NCBI RefSeq assembly: GCF_000199675.1
Contig: NC_014960.1
Coordinates: 62,001 to 126,000, forward strand
Reading direction: 5' to 3'
Origin: Anaerolinea thermophila UNI-1
Lineage (GTDB): Bacteria; Chloroflexota; Anaerolineae; Anaerolineales; Anaerolineaceae
Length of the DNA stretch: 64,000 nt
Shown: piece by piece, positions 1-7,154 of the stretch
How positions within the stretch are numbered: the stretch's first letter is position 1
Layout: each line of letters starts with the position of its first letter
Position numbers and translations under genes: made by a program
Notes under the pieces: model-generated
What the model saw: only the letters and a program-made list of their open reading frames with translations
Databases searched by the model: none
What the model was told of the DNA's origin: nothing

Positions 1-214
1 TCCACAACGGCAGGGCAGGCACCCAGCGGATGGAGAATTTCTGCGTGATGCCGTACAGGTCGGCAAGATGCTCCCACTCCGTCGCCTGTCTGCCCGGCAC
101 GTACAGGGTGATCTCGTGACCGTTGCGCGCCAGGGCGTGGCACACCTTCATCACCTGGATGCTGTTGGCGGTGATGGACGGCACCTGAGCGGTGGCAATA
201 CAGGCAATCTTCAC
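1..214 (-). CDS. Glycosyltransferase family 4, N-terminal part (gene runs off the window)
   Basis: Only the first ~71 codons are present. They begin at a GTG (complement of 212-214) and read VKIACIATAQVPS, followed by NSIQVMKVCHALARNGHEI. This is the usual first beta-strand and donor-side helix of GT-B fold (GT4-like) glycosyltransferases, which move a sugar from a nucleotide-sugar to a lipid or glycan acceptor. The start codon overlaps the stop of the upstream endonuclease/phosphatase gene by four bases (GTGA), so the two are probably translationally coupled and this is the last visible gene of a leftward operon. The C-terminal half, with the nucleotide-sugar site, is outside the window, so the substrate cannot be judged. 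Confidence 0.75.
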   Translation of the reverse strand, partial: MKIACIATAQVPSITANSIQVMKVCHALARNGHEITLYVPGRQATEWEHLADLYGITQKFSIRWVPALPLW

Positions 215-1005
215 AGGCGCACCTTTGCCCACACGGGATAATGATCCGATGGGTACACCCCGCCCACGCTGACACAGGCAACTCCGGCATCTTCGACAGG
301 CAAATCTTTGGATACCAGCACCCAGTCAATGGCTTGCGGGCGGGGAAGCATGCCAAAAGCGTGGAATGTGCCTTCTCCCCTGCCGTCGGTATGCACGGCG
401 CGGTAGGCATCCCGCAAGCGGTGGCAGGATGCGCCTTCGCCGAGCAGGGTGCGGTACACGCAGGAACGCTTGCCGGCGTTGAAGTCGCCCGTCACCAGCA
501 CGTTGCAGTCTGGCGGCAGGGCTTCGATGCGCCGCCGCAACAGTTTTGCCCCTTCCAGGCGCGCCTGCGGCAGGTAATCCAGGTGGGTGTTGAACCATGC
601 CGCTTCCGCGCCGTTGCGGCAACTGCGCAGGCGCAGGAAAATCGCTGTGCACACGTAGGCACTGCCCCATGAAATACTGCCAGGCACCTCCGGCGTGCGG
701 CTGAGCCAGAAGAACTGCTGTTCCAGCACCTCAAACGCCCCGCGGCGCACCAGCGCCACGTTCATCTCCAGCGGTGCGGCGCCGTTGCCGCCGCGGCGTA
801 CCCCAATCCACTCGTATTCGGGAAAGGCAGAGCGCACATCGCGCGCCTGAGAGTCATCGTGGACTTCCTGCAAGCCGATTAAGTCGGCATCCAGGTCACG
901 CAGGCATTCCACAACCATATCGCGGCGGCGCGCCCAGGAAAACTCGCCGTCCTGCGCCTCGGCAGTGCGCAGGTTGAAGGTGACCAGGGTAAGCGGATGC
1001 TCCAT
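211..1005 (-). CDS. Endonuclease/exonuclease/phosphatase (EEP) family hydrolase
   Basis: A 264-residue metal-dependent phosphoesterase of the EEP fold. Signature elements appear in order: VTFNLR near the N terminus, GLQEV (metal-binding Glu), FNTHLDY, VTGDFNAG (Asp/Asn) and the terminal SDHYPVWA (catalytic Asp-His). Family members cleave phosphodiesters in nucleic acids, sphingolipids or phosphoinositides, and the sequence does not say which. I take the ATG at 1005 (MEHPLTL), which lies after the stop of the upstream phosphoribosyltransferase gene. An upstream in-frame ATG at 1056 would extend into that gene. There is no secretion signal, so it is probably cytoplasmic. Confidence 0.8.
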   Translation of the reverse strand: MEHPLTLVTFNLRTAEAQDGEFSWARRRDMVVECLRDLDADLIGLQEVHDDSQARDVRSAFPEYEWIGVRRGGNGAAPLEMNVALVRRGAFEVLEQQFFWLSRTPEVPGSISWGSAYVCTAIFLRLRSCRNGAEAAWFNTHLDYLPQARLEGAKLLRRRIEALPPDCNVLVTGDFNAGKRSCVYRTLLGEGASCHRLRDAYRAVHTDGRGEGTFHAFGMLPRPQAIDWVLVSKDLPVEDAGVACVSVGGVYPSDHYPVWAKVRL

Positions 1006-1021
1006 GGATCGGCGCGGTGGG

Positions 1022-1573
1022 TCAGTCGGTGAAGACGGGCAGATGCCCCAGCGCAATAATCTGCGACCACTTGGCGCGTTCGCCCTCGGTGAGGATGGCG
1101 GCTTCTGCCACCACCTCGGCGCCGGCTTTCTGCAGTAACATGCGCATCCCCTGCAGGGTGGAGCCGGTGCTGATGACGTCGTCCACGATGATGACCTTCT
1201 TGCCCTTCATCATCTCGCGGTCTTTTTCGTCCAGGTAGAGGGTCTGCGGTTGACCGGTAGTGATGGAGAGGGTCTCGGCGCGCAAAGCGTCGCCCATGTA
1301 GGGTTTGTAGGATTTGCGCAGAATCACATAGGGCTTGCCGGTTTCCACCGAGAGGGCATGCGCCAGCGGGATGCTCTTGGCTTCGGCGGTGACCAGTACA
1401 TCGTACTCCACGGCGGTCAGTTTTTCCGCCAGGGCGCGGGCGCAGGCAGTCACCAGTTCGGTATCGCCCAGGATGTTGAGGATGGCAATGCGCAGTCCGG
1501 GCTTGATTTCGAACAAAGGCAGTTCGCGGTGCACGCCGGCAATATCAATGGGATAGGTCTCGCGTTGAGTCAT
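1022..1573 (-). CDS. Adenine-phosphoribosyltransferase-like (purine PRTase) protein
   Basis: 183 residues with the type I PRTase fold. The PRPP-binding loop VIIVDDVISTGSTL lies at about residues 125-138, and the segment before it (TAEAKSIPLAHALS, PYVILRKSYKPYMG) matches adenine/xanthine PRTases of the Apt type. Such enzymes condense a free purine base with PRPP to give the nucleotide and PPi (salvage). The exact base is not decided by sequence. The gene lies 6 bp after the GIY-YIG gene, whose stop region contains the GGAG that serves as its ribosome-binding site, so it belongs to the same leftward transcript. Confidence 0.8.
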   Translation of the reverse strand: MTQRETYPIDIAGVHRELPLFEIKPGLRIAILNILGDTELVTACARALAEKLTAVEYDVLVTAEAKSIPLAHALSVETGKPYVILRKSYKPYMGDALRAETLSITTGQPQTLYLDEKDREMMKGKKVIIVDDVISTGSTLQGMRMLLQKAGAEVVAEAAILTEGERAKWSQIIALGHLPVFTD

Positions 1574-1579
1574 GGCAGT

Positions 1580-1846
1580 TCACTCCTCTGAAAGATTCAC
1601 AAATGAGGCGCACAGCGCCTGTTTTTGAGCATGGGAAAGGCGTTTGATCTGGCGTTCGCGGCGCATGGCAGTGGCGCGGTCGGGTTGAGGCTCGATATAC
1701 GCCAGGCGCACAGGCAGACGGGTGCGGGTGTAGCGCGCGCCGCGCCCAGCGTTGTGCTGGCGGGCGCGCCTCTGCGGGTCGGTCGTCCAGCCGGTGTAGT
1801 AGGTGCCATCAGCGCATTCCAGCAGATAGCAGTAGCAGGCGCTCAC
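1580..1846 (-). CDS. Small GIY-YIG nuclease-domain protein (UPF0213/YhbQ-like)
   Basis: 88 residues made almost entirely of a GIY-YIG domain. The two beta-strands read CYLLECADGTYYTGW, with the Tyr pair Y-L..Y-T-G in place of GIY..YIG, followed by the conserved Arg region (DPQRRARQHNAG) and the YIE glutamate strand. Single-domain members act on branched or single-stranded DNA in vitro, but their cellular role is poorly known. I chose the GTG at 1846 because GGGGAG lies 8 nt upstream. The longer frame toward 2125 overlaps the prephenate dehydrogenase gene and has no support. Confidence 0.75.
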   Translation of the reverse strand: MSACYCYLLECADGTYYTGWTTDPQRRARQHNAGRGARYTRTRLPVRLAYIEPQPDRATAMRRERQIKRLSHAQKQALCASFVNLSEE

Positions 1847-1868
1847 CGCCAACGCTCCCCGGGAAGGA

Positions 1869-2855
1869 TTAATCGCGTTTGGGACGGATGCCCAGCAGGC
1901 GTCCAATGGATTCGCCAAAGCGCGGCATGCCGGGCGATTTTTGCTCGCTGGCTTCGGGATACTGATTCTTAAGGCGCTGACTCCACCAGGACTGGCGTGC
2001 CTGGCGGGCTTGCTCAAAGCGGGCGTGCAGGGCTTCGCCGTCCTGGCGGGCAATGGCGTCGCGCATCTCGACCAGTTCGCGGATGAAGTGATCCAGCACT
2101 GCCACCAGCACCTCGTGGCTGACAATCTGATTCTGTCCCAGTTTGCCCTTCTCTTCGAAGAAGAAAGCGGGTTCGGTCATGCGGGCGTACATCTGCCCGG
2201 CAATCTTGCGGATATCCGACCAGCCGGGCTGTCCGGCGGTGGCGTTGACCAGCGCCGCCGAGAGCAGTTCCGGCAGTAAGTGGCTGGATGCCAGCAAGCC
2301 GCTCACCTCTACCGCATCGGAGAAGATGGGCTTGGCGCCCAGCATCTCCGCCAGGCTTTCCGCCAGCGTCAGCGCCGAGGAATCCGTGCCTGCCGGGGCG
2401 GTAATCATCATCATGGTGTCTTTGAACAGGTCTGCCTGCGCCGAAGCCGTGCCGCGGTCGCTCTCCAGCAGGTATTTTGCTGAGACGGTTGGGGTGAGGG
2501 TGACAAAGTAGCGGTCTTCGCGCGGCAAGACCTTCTGCGCCCAGACTGTCGAGGTTGCCGGGATGGGTGAGGTATCCACCACCGTACAGCCGGGCTTGAG
2601 GTACGGGGCAATGGCTTCCAGAGTGAAGCGCAGTTCATCGGCGGGCAGGGAGAGGATGACCACATCGGCGTTCTCCACCGCGGCGGGCAGGGTGAAGACC
2701 AGTTTATCCACCGCGCCCATCTTCTGCGCCATGCGCGCCATGTCGGGGTCTTTGTCGTGTCCCACGCGGTGAATTTGCTCGGCGGCGTTTGCCAGAGCCA
2801 GCCCAAAGGATGCGCCAATTTGATTCAGCCCGATCAGGGTAATCTGTACGCTCAT
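1869..2855 (-). CDS. Prephenate/arogenate dehydrogenase-like NAD(P)-binding protein
   Basis: 328 residues. An N-terminal Rossmann fold (ITLIGLNQIGASFGLAL, residues 4-20) is followed by DVVILSLPADE and the strand GCTVVDTSPIPA. The C-terminal helical dimerisation part resembles TyrA-type dehydrogenases, which oxidise prephenate or arogenate toward tyrosine. The nucleotide-binding glycines are G-L-N-Q-I-G, slightly off the usual GxGxxG, and a classical catalytic His is not obvious, so the substrate is uncertain. The start is fixed by AGGAG just upstream of the ATG at 2855. It lies 75 bp after the M50 protease gene and 22 bp before the GIY-YIG gene. Confidence 0.7.
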   Translation of the reverse strand: MSVQITLIGLNQIGASFGLALANAAEQIHRVGHDKDPDMARMAQKMGAVDKLVFTLPAAVENADVVILSLPADELRFTLEAIAPYLKPGCTVVDTSPIPATSTVWAQKVLPREDRYFVTLTPTVSAKYLLESDRGTASAQADLFKDTMMMITAPAGTDSSALTLAESLAEMLGAKPIFSDAVEVSGLLASSHLLPELLSAALVNATAGQPGWSDIRKIAGQMYARMTEPAFFFEEKGKLGQNQIVSHEVLVAVLDHFIRELVEMRDAIARQDGEALHARFEQARQARQSWWSQRLKNQYPEASEQKSPGMPRFGESIGRLLGIRPKRD

Positions 2856-2930
2856 TGGAACTCCTACCTCCGTTTCCAGAAACTTGCCAGACACGGGGAG
2901 AACGCTCAGGATGAGGTTCTCCCAAAACAA

Positions 2931-3575
2931 TCAATACACCAGCGCCCGCAACAGGTTGCCGATGGGCGGGTAGAGCAGGGTGCCAAAAACGTCAATGCCC
3001 ACCCAGGGCAGGACGAACAGAATCACCATGAGAAGCATGGGACCCATCGGGCGGATGCGCTCCAGCGCCTGCGCCCACGAGGGCGGCAGGAAGAATTCGA
3101 TGATTTTATCGCCGTCCAGCGGCGCCAGCGGGATGAGGTTGAAGAACATCAACAGCAGGTTGATGACAATAAAGTTCAAGAGGAACTGCGGCAGAAAACT
3201 GCTCCCGCTTATGGCTTCATTCACGGGAATCAAGCCCGCGCGGAAAGGAATTGCCGCCGCCAGCGCCAGCAGGAAGTTGGAAAAGGGTCCCGCCAGCGCC
3301 ACCAGCATGGGCGCCGCCGTGGAGCGCCGGCTGAGTACGTAAGGGTTGATGGGCACGGGTTTTGCCCAGCCAAAACCGACGAAAATCATCATTAACGATC
3401 CCAGCGGGTCAAGATGCGCCAGCGGGTTGAGCGTCACCCGCCCGTACATCTCGGGGGTGGGGTCGCCAAAGGCTTGCGCCGTGCGGGCATGGGCGTACTC
3501 GTGCAGGGTGAGCGCCACAATCAGCGTAATGGCACGGGAGATTAAGGAAATAGGGTCTACATTAAACATAAACAC
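2931..3575 (-). CDS. Site-2-protease-type membrane zinc metalloprotease (M50 family)
   Basis: 214 residues with about five membrane helices. The zinc site HEYAH lies at residues 25-29 inside the first helix, and NLIPLAPLDGDK at about residues 147-158 supplies the third ligand Asp, as in S2P proteases that cut substrates within the membrane. This is the short form without PDZ or CBS domains (rhomboid-like length, common in bacteria). Substrates are unknown. It is the first gene of the leftward cluster. A -10 box (TATAAT on the minus strand, 3598-3593) lies 17 nt before the ATG, with AGGCGG as a short ribosome-binding site. Confidence 0.85.
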   Translation of the reverse strand: MFMFNVDPISLISRAITLIVALTLHEYAHARTAQAFGDPTPEMYGRVTLNPLAHLDPLGSLMMIFVGFGWAKPVPINPYVLSRRSTAAPMLVALAGPFSNFLLALAAAIPFRAGLIPVNEAISGSSFLPQFLLNFIVINLLLMFFNLIPLAPLDGDKIIEFFLPPSWAQALERIRPMGPMLLMVILFVLPWVGIDVFGTLLYPPIGNLLRALVY

Positions 3576-3592
3576 ACCGCCTGTATGGAGCG

Positions 3593-3612
3593 ATTATAAC
3601 ATGGGGTATAAT
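3593..3612. promoter_or_regulatory. Divergent promoter pair between the M50 protease and DUF951 genes
   Basis: Two perfect TATAAT hexamers face away from each other 8 bp apart. One is on the minus strand (3598-3593) for the M50 gene. The other is on the plus strand (3607-3612), with the DUF951 ATG 7 nt downstream. Neither has a good -35 at the standard distance. The spacing is too tight for two polymerases to bind at once. Confidence 0.55.
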
Positions 3613-3619
3613 GAAGCGC

Positions 3620-3832
3620 ATGTTACCGGACATTCAATTGAACGATATCGTCACCCTGCGCAAGCCGCATCCCTGCGGGGGGTATGAGTGGAAGGTGGTA
3701 CGCCTCGGCGCCGATATCGGTCTGGAGTGTCTGACCTGCGGGCGGGTCATCCTGCTTTCACGTCGTGAACTTTCCCGCCGGATGAAGAAAATCCGCTCTG
3801 GAGAATCCCATGATTCCACCCCTCCCCGCTGA
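3620..3832 (+). CDS. DUF951 family protein
   Basis: 70 residues in the small, widely conserved DUF951 family. It reads VTLRKPHPCGG, then WKVVRLGADIGLEC and LTCGRVILL, followed by a basic C terminus. The CxxC pair (EC-L-TCG) and the earlier Cys suggest a zinc ribbon or SH3-like nucleic-acid-binding fold. The function is not established. I prefer the ATG at 3620: it gives the usual family N terminus and sits exactly 7 nt after a TATAAT box with no Shine-Dalgarno, so the mRNA may be leaderless. The ATG at 3611 lies inside that -10 box. The 3' end overlaps the next gene by 23 bp. Confidence 0.75.
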   Translation: MLPDIQLNDIVTLRKPHPCGGYEWKVVRLGADIGLECLTCGRVILLSRRELSRRMKKIRSGESHDSTPPR

Positions 3833-4949
3833 ACCGCGGCGCATCGTCTTTTTGTTCTCGGATACCGGTGGCGGTCACCGCAGTGCCGCCGAAGCCATCA
3901 TCGAAGCCCTGGATGTGCTGTATGAAGGGCGCATCGCCTGCGAGATGGTGGACTTTTTCAAGCAGTACGCGCCCCCGCCGATGAATCTGGCGCCGGAAAT
4001 TTACCCGCCGCTCTCGCGCATGCCGGCGCTGTGGGGCATGGGCTACCGCATCTCCGATGGACCGCGCCGTACGCGGGTGTTTTACTCCGCCATCTGGCCC
4101 TATGTGCGCCGCCACATCCAGCAGTTGATGGCGGAGCACCCCGCCCATCTGTATGTCTCGGTGCATCAGTTGATCAATACCCCCATGGCGCGCGCGCTGG
4201 CAGGCACGGGCATCCCGCTGGTGACGGTGGTGACCGATATGGTGACCACCCACGCCGCCTGGTACGCGCGCGGGGCAACGCACGTGGTGGTGCCGACCGA
4301 AGAAGCCTTCCGCCGCGGGGTAAACGCCGGGCTGTCGCCGGAGCAGATGACCGTGGTGGGCATGCCGGTTGCTCTGCGTTTTCAGCGTCTGAACGAAGCC
4401 CGCGAAGACATCCGCCGGCGGTTGGGTTGGAACGAGAATCTGCCGGTGGCGCTGATGGTGGGCGGCGGCGAGGGCATGGGACCGCTGGAAGAGATGGCGC
4501 GGGCGGTGGATGAAGCTCAACTGCCGGTGACGTTAGCCATCGTCACCGGGCGCAATCAAGCCCTGCGCATGCGCCTGGAACGCCGCCGCTGGCACATCCC
4601 CGTGCATGTGTACGGCTTCGTCACCGAAATGCCCGCCTTCATGCGCGCCGCCGATATTCTGGTCAGCAAAGCCGGTCCGGGGACCATCAGCGAAGCCTTC
4701 ATCTCCGGTTTGCCCATTCTGCTCTACAGCAAAATGCCCGGACAGGAAGACGGCAACGTGACCTACGTGGTGGAGACCGGCGCCGGTTTGTGGACGCCCA
4801 CCCCTGAAGAACTGGTGTCTGCCCTGCGCCGCTGGCTGGAGCATCCCGAGGAACTGCGCCGCGCGGCTGAGGTGTGCCGTCAACTTGCCCGCCCGGACGC
4901 CGCCAGCGAGATTGCCCGCATTCTGGCGCGCTACGCAGGGATTTCGTAA
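3810..4949 (+). CDS. MGDG-synthase/UgtP-type processive glycosyltransferase (GT28-like)
   Basis: 379 residues. The N terminus IVFLFSDTGGGHRSAAEA is the hallmark of monogalactosyl/diglucosyl-diacylglycerol synthases (Gly-rich loop plus His). The C-terminal domain has VHVYGFVTEMPAFM and DILVSKAGPGTISEA for UDP-sugar binding. Members transfer sugars to diacylglycerol at the inner face of the cytoplasmic membrane, so it probably makes a membrane glycolipid. The ATG is preceded by GGAG. The start lies within the end of the DUF951 gene, so the two are co-transcribed and likely coupled. Confidence 0.85.
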   Translation: MIPPLPAEPRRIVFLFSDTGGGHRSAAEAIIEALDVLYEGRIACEMVDFFKQYAPPPMNLAPEIYPPLSRMPALWGMGYRISDGPRRTRVFYSAIWPYVRRHIQQLMAEHPAHLYVSVHQLINTPMARALAGTGIPLVTVVTDMVTTHAAWYARGATHVVVPTEEAFRRGVNAGLSPEQMTVVGMPVALRFQRLNEAREDIRRRLGWNENLPVALMVGGGEGMGPLEEMARAVDEAQLPVTLAIVTGRNQALRMRLERRRWHIPVHVYGFVTEMPAFMRAADILVSKAGPGTISEAFISGLPILLYSKMPGQEDGNVTYVVETGAGLWTPTPEELVSALRRWLEHPEELRRAAEVCRQLARPDAASEIARILARYAGIS

Positions 4950-4967
4950 CCCCTCATTTGTACTCCC

Positions 4968-5100
4968 GCACCCTTCGACAGGCTCAGGGTGCGCCAGCGT
5001 GCGCCGAGCCTGTCGAGGCGCACACGTTCCCCTTCTTCGCGTCCTTCGCGCCTTCGCGGTGCCCCCCATTTATGTCGTTACACCCCCGCAGGGAGTTCTT
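4968..5100. repeat. Dispersed intergenic repeat, copy A
   Basis: Contains GCACCCTTCGACAGGCTC and, ~20 bp on, its inverted partner GAGCCTGTCGAGGC. A Tcg-rich tail (TTCGCGTCCTTCGCG, then CCTTCGCGGTG) follows. The same modules recur at 22571, 28660, 31557, 33508, 47030, 49570 and 61601, always between genes. The 11-bp inverted pair can form a stem. No coding potential is convincing here. Confidence 0.7.
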
Positions 5101-5148
5101 CCTTTTGTTGCGCCCTTCGCGGTAAGTCCTCACCCCTTCCAACCCGCC

Positions 5149-5179
5149 AAAAAACTTGCCCCGCCGGGTGCGGGGCAAG
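5149..5179 (-). terminator. Intrinsic terminator after the peroxiredoxin gene
   Basis: A perfect 10-bp hairpin, CTTGCCCCGC / GCGGGGCAAG with a 5-nt loop. On the minus strand it is followed by six U residues (A run at 5149-5154). It lies 30 bp past the peroxiredoxin stop. Confidence 0.85.
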
Positions 5180-5209
5180 AGGGTTTGGCGCACGGAGAGA
5201 GTCAAAGCA

Positions 5210-5911
5210 TCAGAACGCCATATCGGGCTTCCAGACCTTCCAGACTTTGCCCGCCAGTTCGGGTCCGGGCTTGAGCGTGGGTTTGCCGGGCTGCCAACCC
5301 GAAGGCGTGACCTCACCGGTTGCCACGACATGCTGGAAGGCTTTCACCTGCCGAATCAACTCGGCAACGTTGCGCCCCACCTCGGGCGTGAGCACCTCCA
5401 TGGCGCGGATAACGAAATCGGGGTCAATGATGAAGCGTCCGCGGATGTCCACCCCGGCATTTTCGTCATACACACCGTAAATACTGCCCACCCGTCCGCC
5501 GGCATCGGAGAGGAGCGGGAAAGGTACCCCTCCCTCAACCATTTTGGACAATTCTTCTTCCTGCCAGATTTTGTGGGAGAAACGGCTGTCGGTGCTGATG
5601 GCGAGCACTTCCACTCCCAGGGCTTGCAGTTCAGGATATTTGACGGCAACTGCCGACAGTTCAGTGGGTCAGACAAAGGTGAAATCGCCCGGGTAAAAGC
5701 AGAGGACAATCCACTTGCCTTTGTAATCCGAAAGACGAATGTTCTTGAAACCATTCCCCACCAGAGCGCTCAACTCGAAATCGGGTGCGGGCTTGCCCAC
5801 CTGTGCGCGAATCATGGGTACCTCCTTTGGAACTACTACCGTCTCGGTTTGTTCGCTCATCTCCACAAGCGGACCTCTGGACGGCTTGACACAACCTTCC
5901 GGCTCGGACAT
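5210..5911 (-). CDS. Selenocysteine-containing peroxiredoxin (UGA read as Sec)
   Basis: An AhpC/Prx-family peroxidase reduces peroxides with a catalytic Cys in the motif FYPxDFTFVCPTE. Here the frame reads FYPGDFTFV, then TGA (5671-5669), then PTEL, and continues in frame to KPDMAF. The UGA sits exactly at the peroxidatic position and all downstream family motifs are intact, so this is a Sec codon and not a decayed gene. A bSECIS-like hairpin follows. Counting UGA as Sec gives 233 residues from the ATG at 5911 or 201 from the ATG at 5815 (MIRAQVGKPAPDFEL). Both ATGs have strong GGAGG sites, so two starts are possible. The usual resolving Cys (GEVCPAGW in AhpC) is Thr (GEVTPSGW), implying a 1-Cys-like mechanism. 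It has its own promoter and terminator. Confidence 0.88.
5641..5671 (-). promoter_or_regulatory. bSECIS-like hairpin of the selenoperoxiredoxin
   Basis: Directly after the UGA (5671-5669), 17 nt lead to a hairpin: UG-U-CGGC, loop AGUU, GCCG-U-CA (six pairs around one U-U mismatch). The loop (5651-5648) has G at its second position. Known bacterial SECIS elements need a loop 16-37 nt after UGA with a G among the first two loop bases, and this fits. A competing fold, AACUG-UCGG-CAGUU, is possible. Function is inferred from position and shape. Confidence 0.65.
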
Positions 5912-5959
5912 AGTCCCTCCTTTTCCCCCGGTGCCAAACCTGATGACTCTGCTTTTTTC

Positions 5960-5968
5960 ATTGTAGCA
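5960..5968 (-). promoter_or_regulatory. Extended -10 promoter for the peroxiredoxin gene
   Basis: On the minus strand it reads TGCTACAAT (extended -10), about 41 nt of leader before the ATG at 5911. The -35 region is poor, as is usual for extended -10 promoters. The predicted start site lies upstream of both candidate start codons. Confidence 0.5.
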
Positions 5969-5978
5969 CGCTTCAGAA

Positions 5979-6010
5979 GAAAAAATCCGCCGGAAATTTT
6001 TCCAGCGGAT
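5979..6010 (-). terminator. Intrinsic terminator after the OB-fold protein gene
   Basis: On the minus strand a two-part stem (ATCCGC/GCGGAT, one mismatch, GGAAA/TTTCC) is followed by six U residues. It lies 26 bp past the stop of the 6037-6819 gene and just before the peroxiredoxin promoter, so it insulates the two. Confidence 0.8.
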
Positions 6011-6036
6011 GGGTAAAGCGAAATGGGATTGAGCGG

Positions 6037-6819
6037 CTAATCGTCTTTGTTCCTGTGATCGCCGTCATCCTCATGATCGTCGTCCGATTGGGTGGGTTTG
6101 GGAGTGCTCTTGCCACTGCGGTCGTGATCATCGTCATGGTCATCGGTGCGGGTAGGTTGCAGGGTGCTTTTGTGATCATCGTCTTTATCATCGTGGGGGG
6201 TTGAGGTGAGTGAAGTATCATCATCCTCGTCATGGTTGTGGCATTGATTGCTCCATACTTTACCGCTGGAGTCGGTCACAGTGCAGGCTTCAATTTTGTA
6301 ACTTCCGCCTTTGCTGTAGTCGTCGAAGCGTCCCACCACCGTCACGGTCATGCCATTGGACAGAGCGCCCGCCACGCCGTCTTCCTCCACATCCACCACA
6401 ATCTGACCAGTGCCGTCGTTGAGCAGGAAGAGTTCACGAGAAATCACATTGACCATCCCGCTGAGCGAAACCATTTGATTGAGATATGCACCAGGGTTCG
6501 CCAGCAATTGGGCAATGGTCAGCGAAACGGCAGGAATGGGGGTGGGTTGCTGGGCAGGCGTTTCCTGAGGGGAGAATGTTGCCGTGGGGAGCGCGGTTTC
6601 GGTGGGCGCGGGCTGGAAGGGGGTGGGTGTGGGTGTGTCATCGGCGCCCGATTGCGCCTGAAGGGCGGTATCGTTGGTTACCCGTTTGCCGAGCACCAGG
6701 GCGGGCAGAGAATCTGCCGAAACCGGACTGAAAAAGCCCATCACCGTTGTCCCTACGAACAGCAAAATGGCGGACACAACTGCTGAAGCGAGGGTGAGAA
6801 CCAGAATTTTGCGAGACAT
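6037..6819 (-). CDS. Secreted/anchored OB-fold protein with His/Asp-rich tail
   Basis: 260 residues. An N-terminal hydrophobic segment (residues 5-30) is a signal or anchor. Residues 61-95 form a Thr-Pro spacer typical of surface proteins in this group. Residues ~98-183 resemble a bacterial OB-fold (VSLSGMVNVISRELFLLNDG, then TVVGRFDDY). Residues 194-260 are almost only His, Asp, Thr, Ser and Lys, with repeated DDH, HDDD and HED clusters. The tail looks able to bind metal ions, but this is inference from composition. GGAGGT precedes the ATG. No enzyme motif is visible. A nucleic-acid role for the OB-fold is unlikely outside the cell, where such domains often bind peptides or sugars. Confidence 0.7.
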   Translation of the reverse strand: MSRKILVLTLASAVVSAILLFVGTTVMGFFSPVSADSLPALVLGKRVTNDTALQAQSGADDTPTPTPFQPAPTETALPTATFSPQETPAQQPTPIPAVSLTIAQLLANPGAYLNQMVSLSGMVNVISRELFLLNDGTGQIVVDVEEDGVAGALSNGMTVTVVGRFDDYSKGGSYKIEACTVTDSSGKVWSNQCHNHDEDDDTSLTSTPHDDKDDDHKSTLQPTRTDDHDDDHDRSGKSTPKPTQSDDDHEDDGDHRNKDD

Positions 6820-6939
6820 GCGTACCTCCTGAGTACCTTTAACTTGATTTGTCTTACCTGCTTTCCATCATAATTGCCCTTCCTGAAAGGAACCTGTAAA
6901 TAACCTGAATTTTTGCTGAAAAAAAATCCGGCTCAGATG

Positions 6940-6968
6940 TTGACGATTCTTCCCCACGCTGGTATAAC
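6940..6968 (+). promoter_or_regulatory. SigA-type promoter of the sodium symporter gene
   Basis: TTGACG (6940-6945), a 17-bp spacer and TATAAC (6963-6968): a near-consensus vegetative promoter. It leaves a leader of ~180 nt before the ATG at 7155. The leader has no recognised riboswitch. Otherwise the 6820-7154 gap appears empty. Confidence 0.75.
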
Positions 6969-7154
6969 ACATGCCTGTGTTGATTGCTGACCTGCCTCAC
7001 TTTCCTTTCTGGATGATCATTTTGCACCCCTGCCACTCCGTGCGGGGAGGGTGAGGCTGTTGGCTTGTGGATGCAGAATGTCCAGGCTCACCGGAACATG
7101 CCGGGGAGTTTTTTTACTGGCACAACCTTTTTATTGACCGGAGGTCTTTTCATC

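Noticed and set aside
5210..5614. A separate 134-residue peroxiredoxin-like protein starting at GTG 5614
   Set aside because: It is the C-terminal part of the selenoperoxiredoxin. The frame joins the upstream part exactly through the UGA at 5671-5669.
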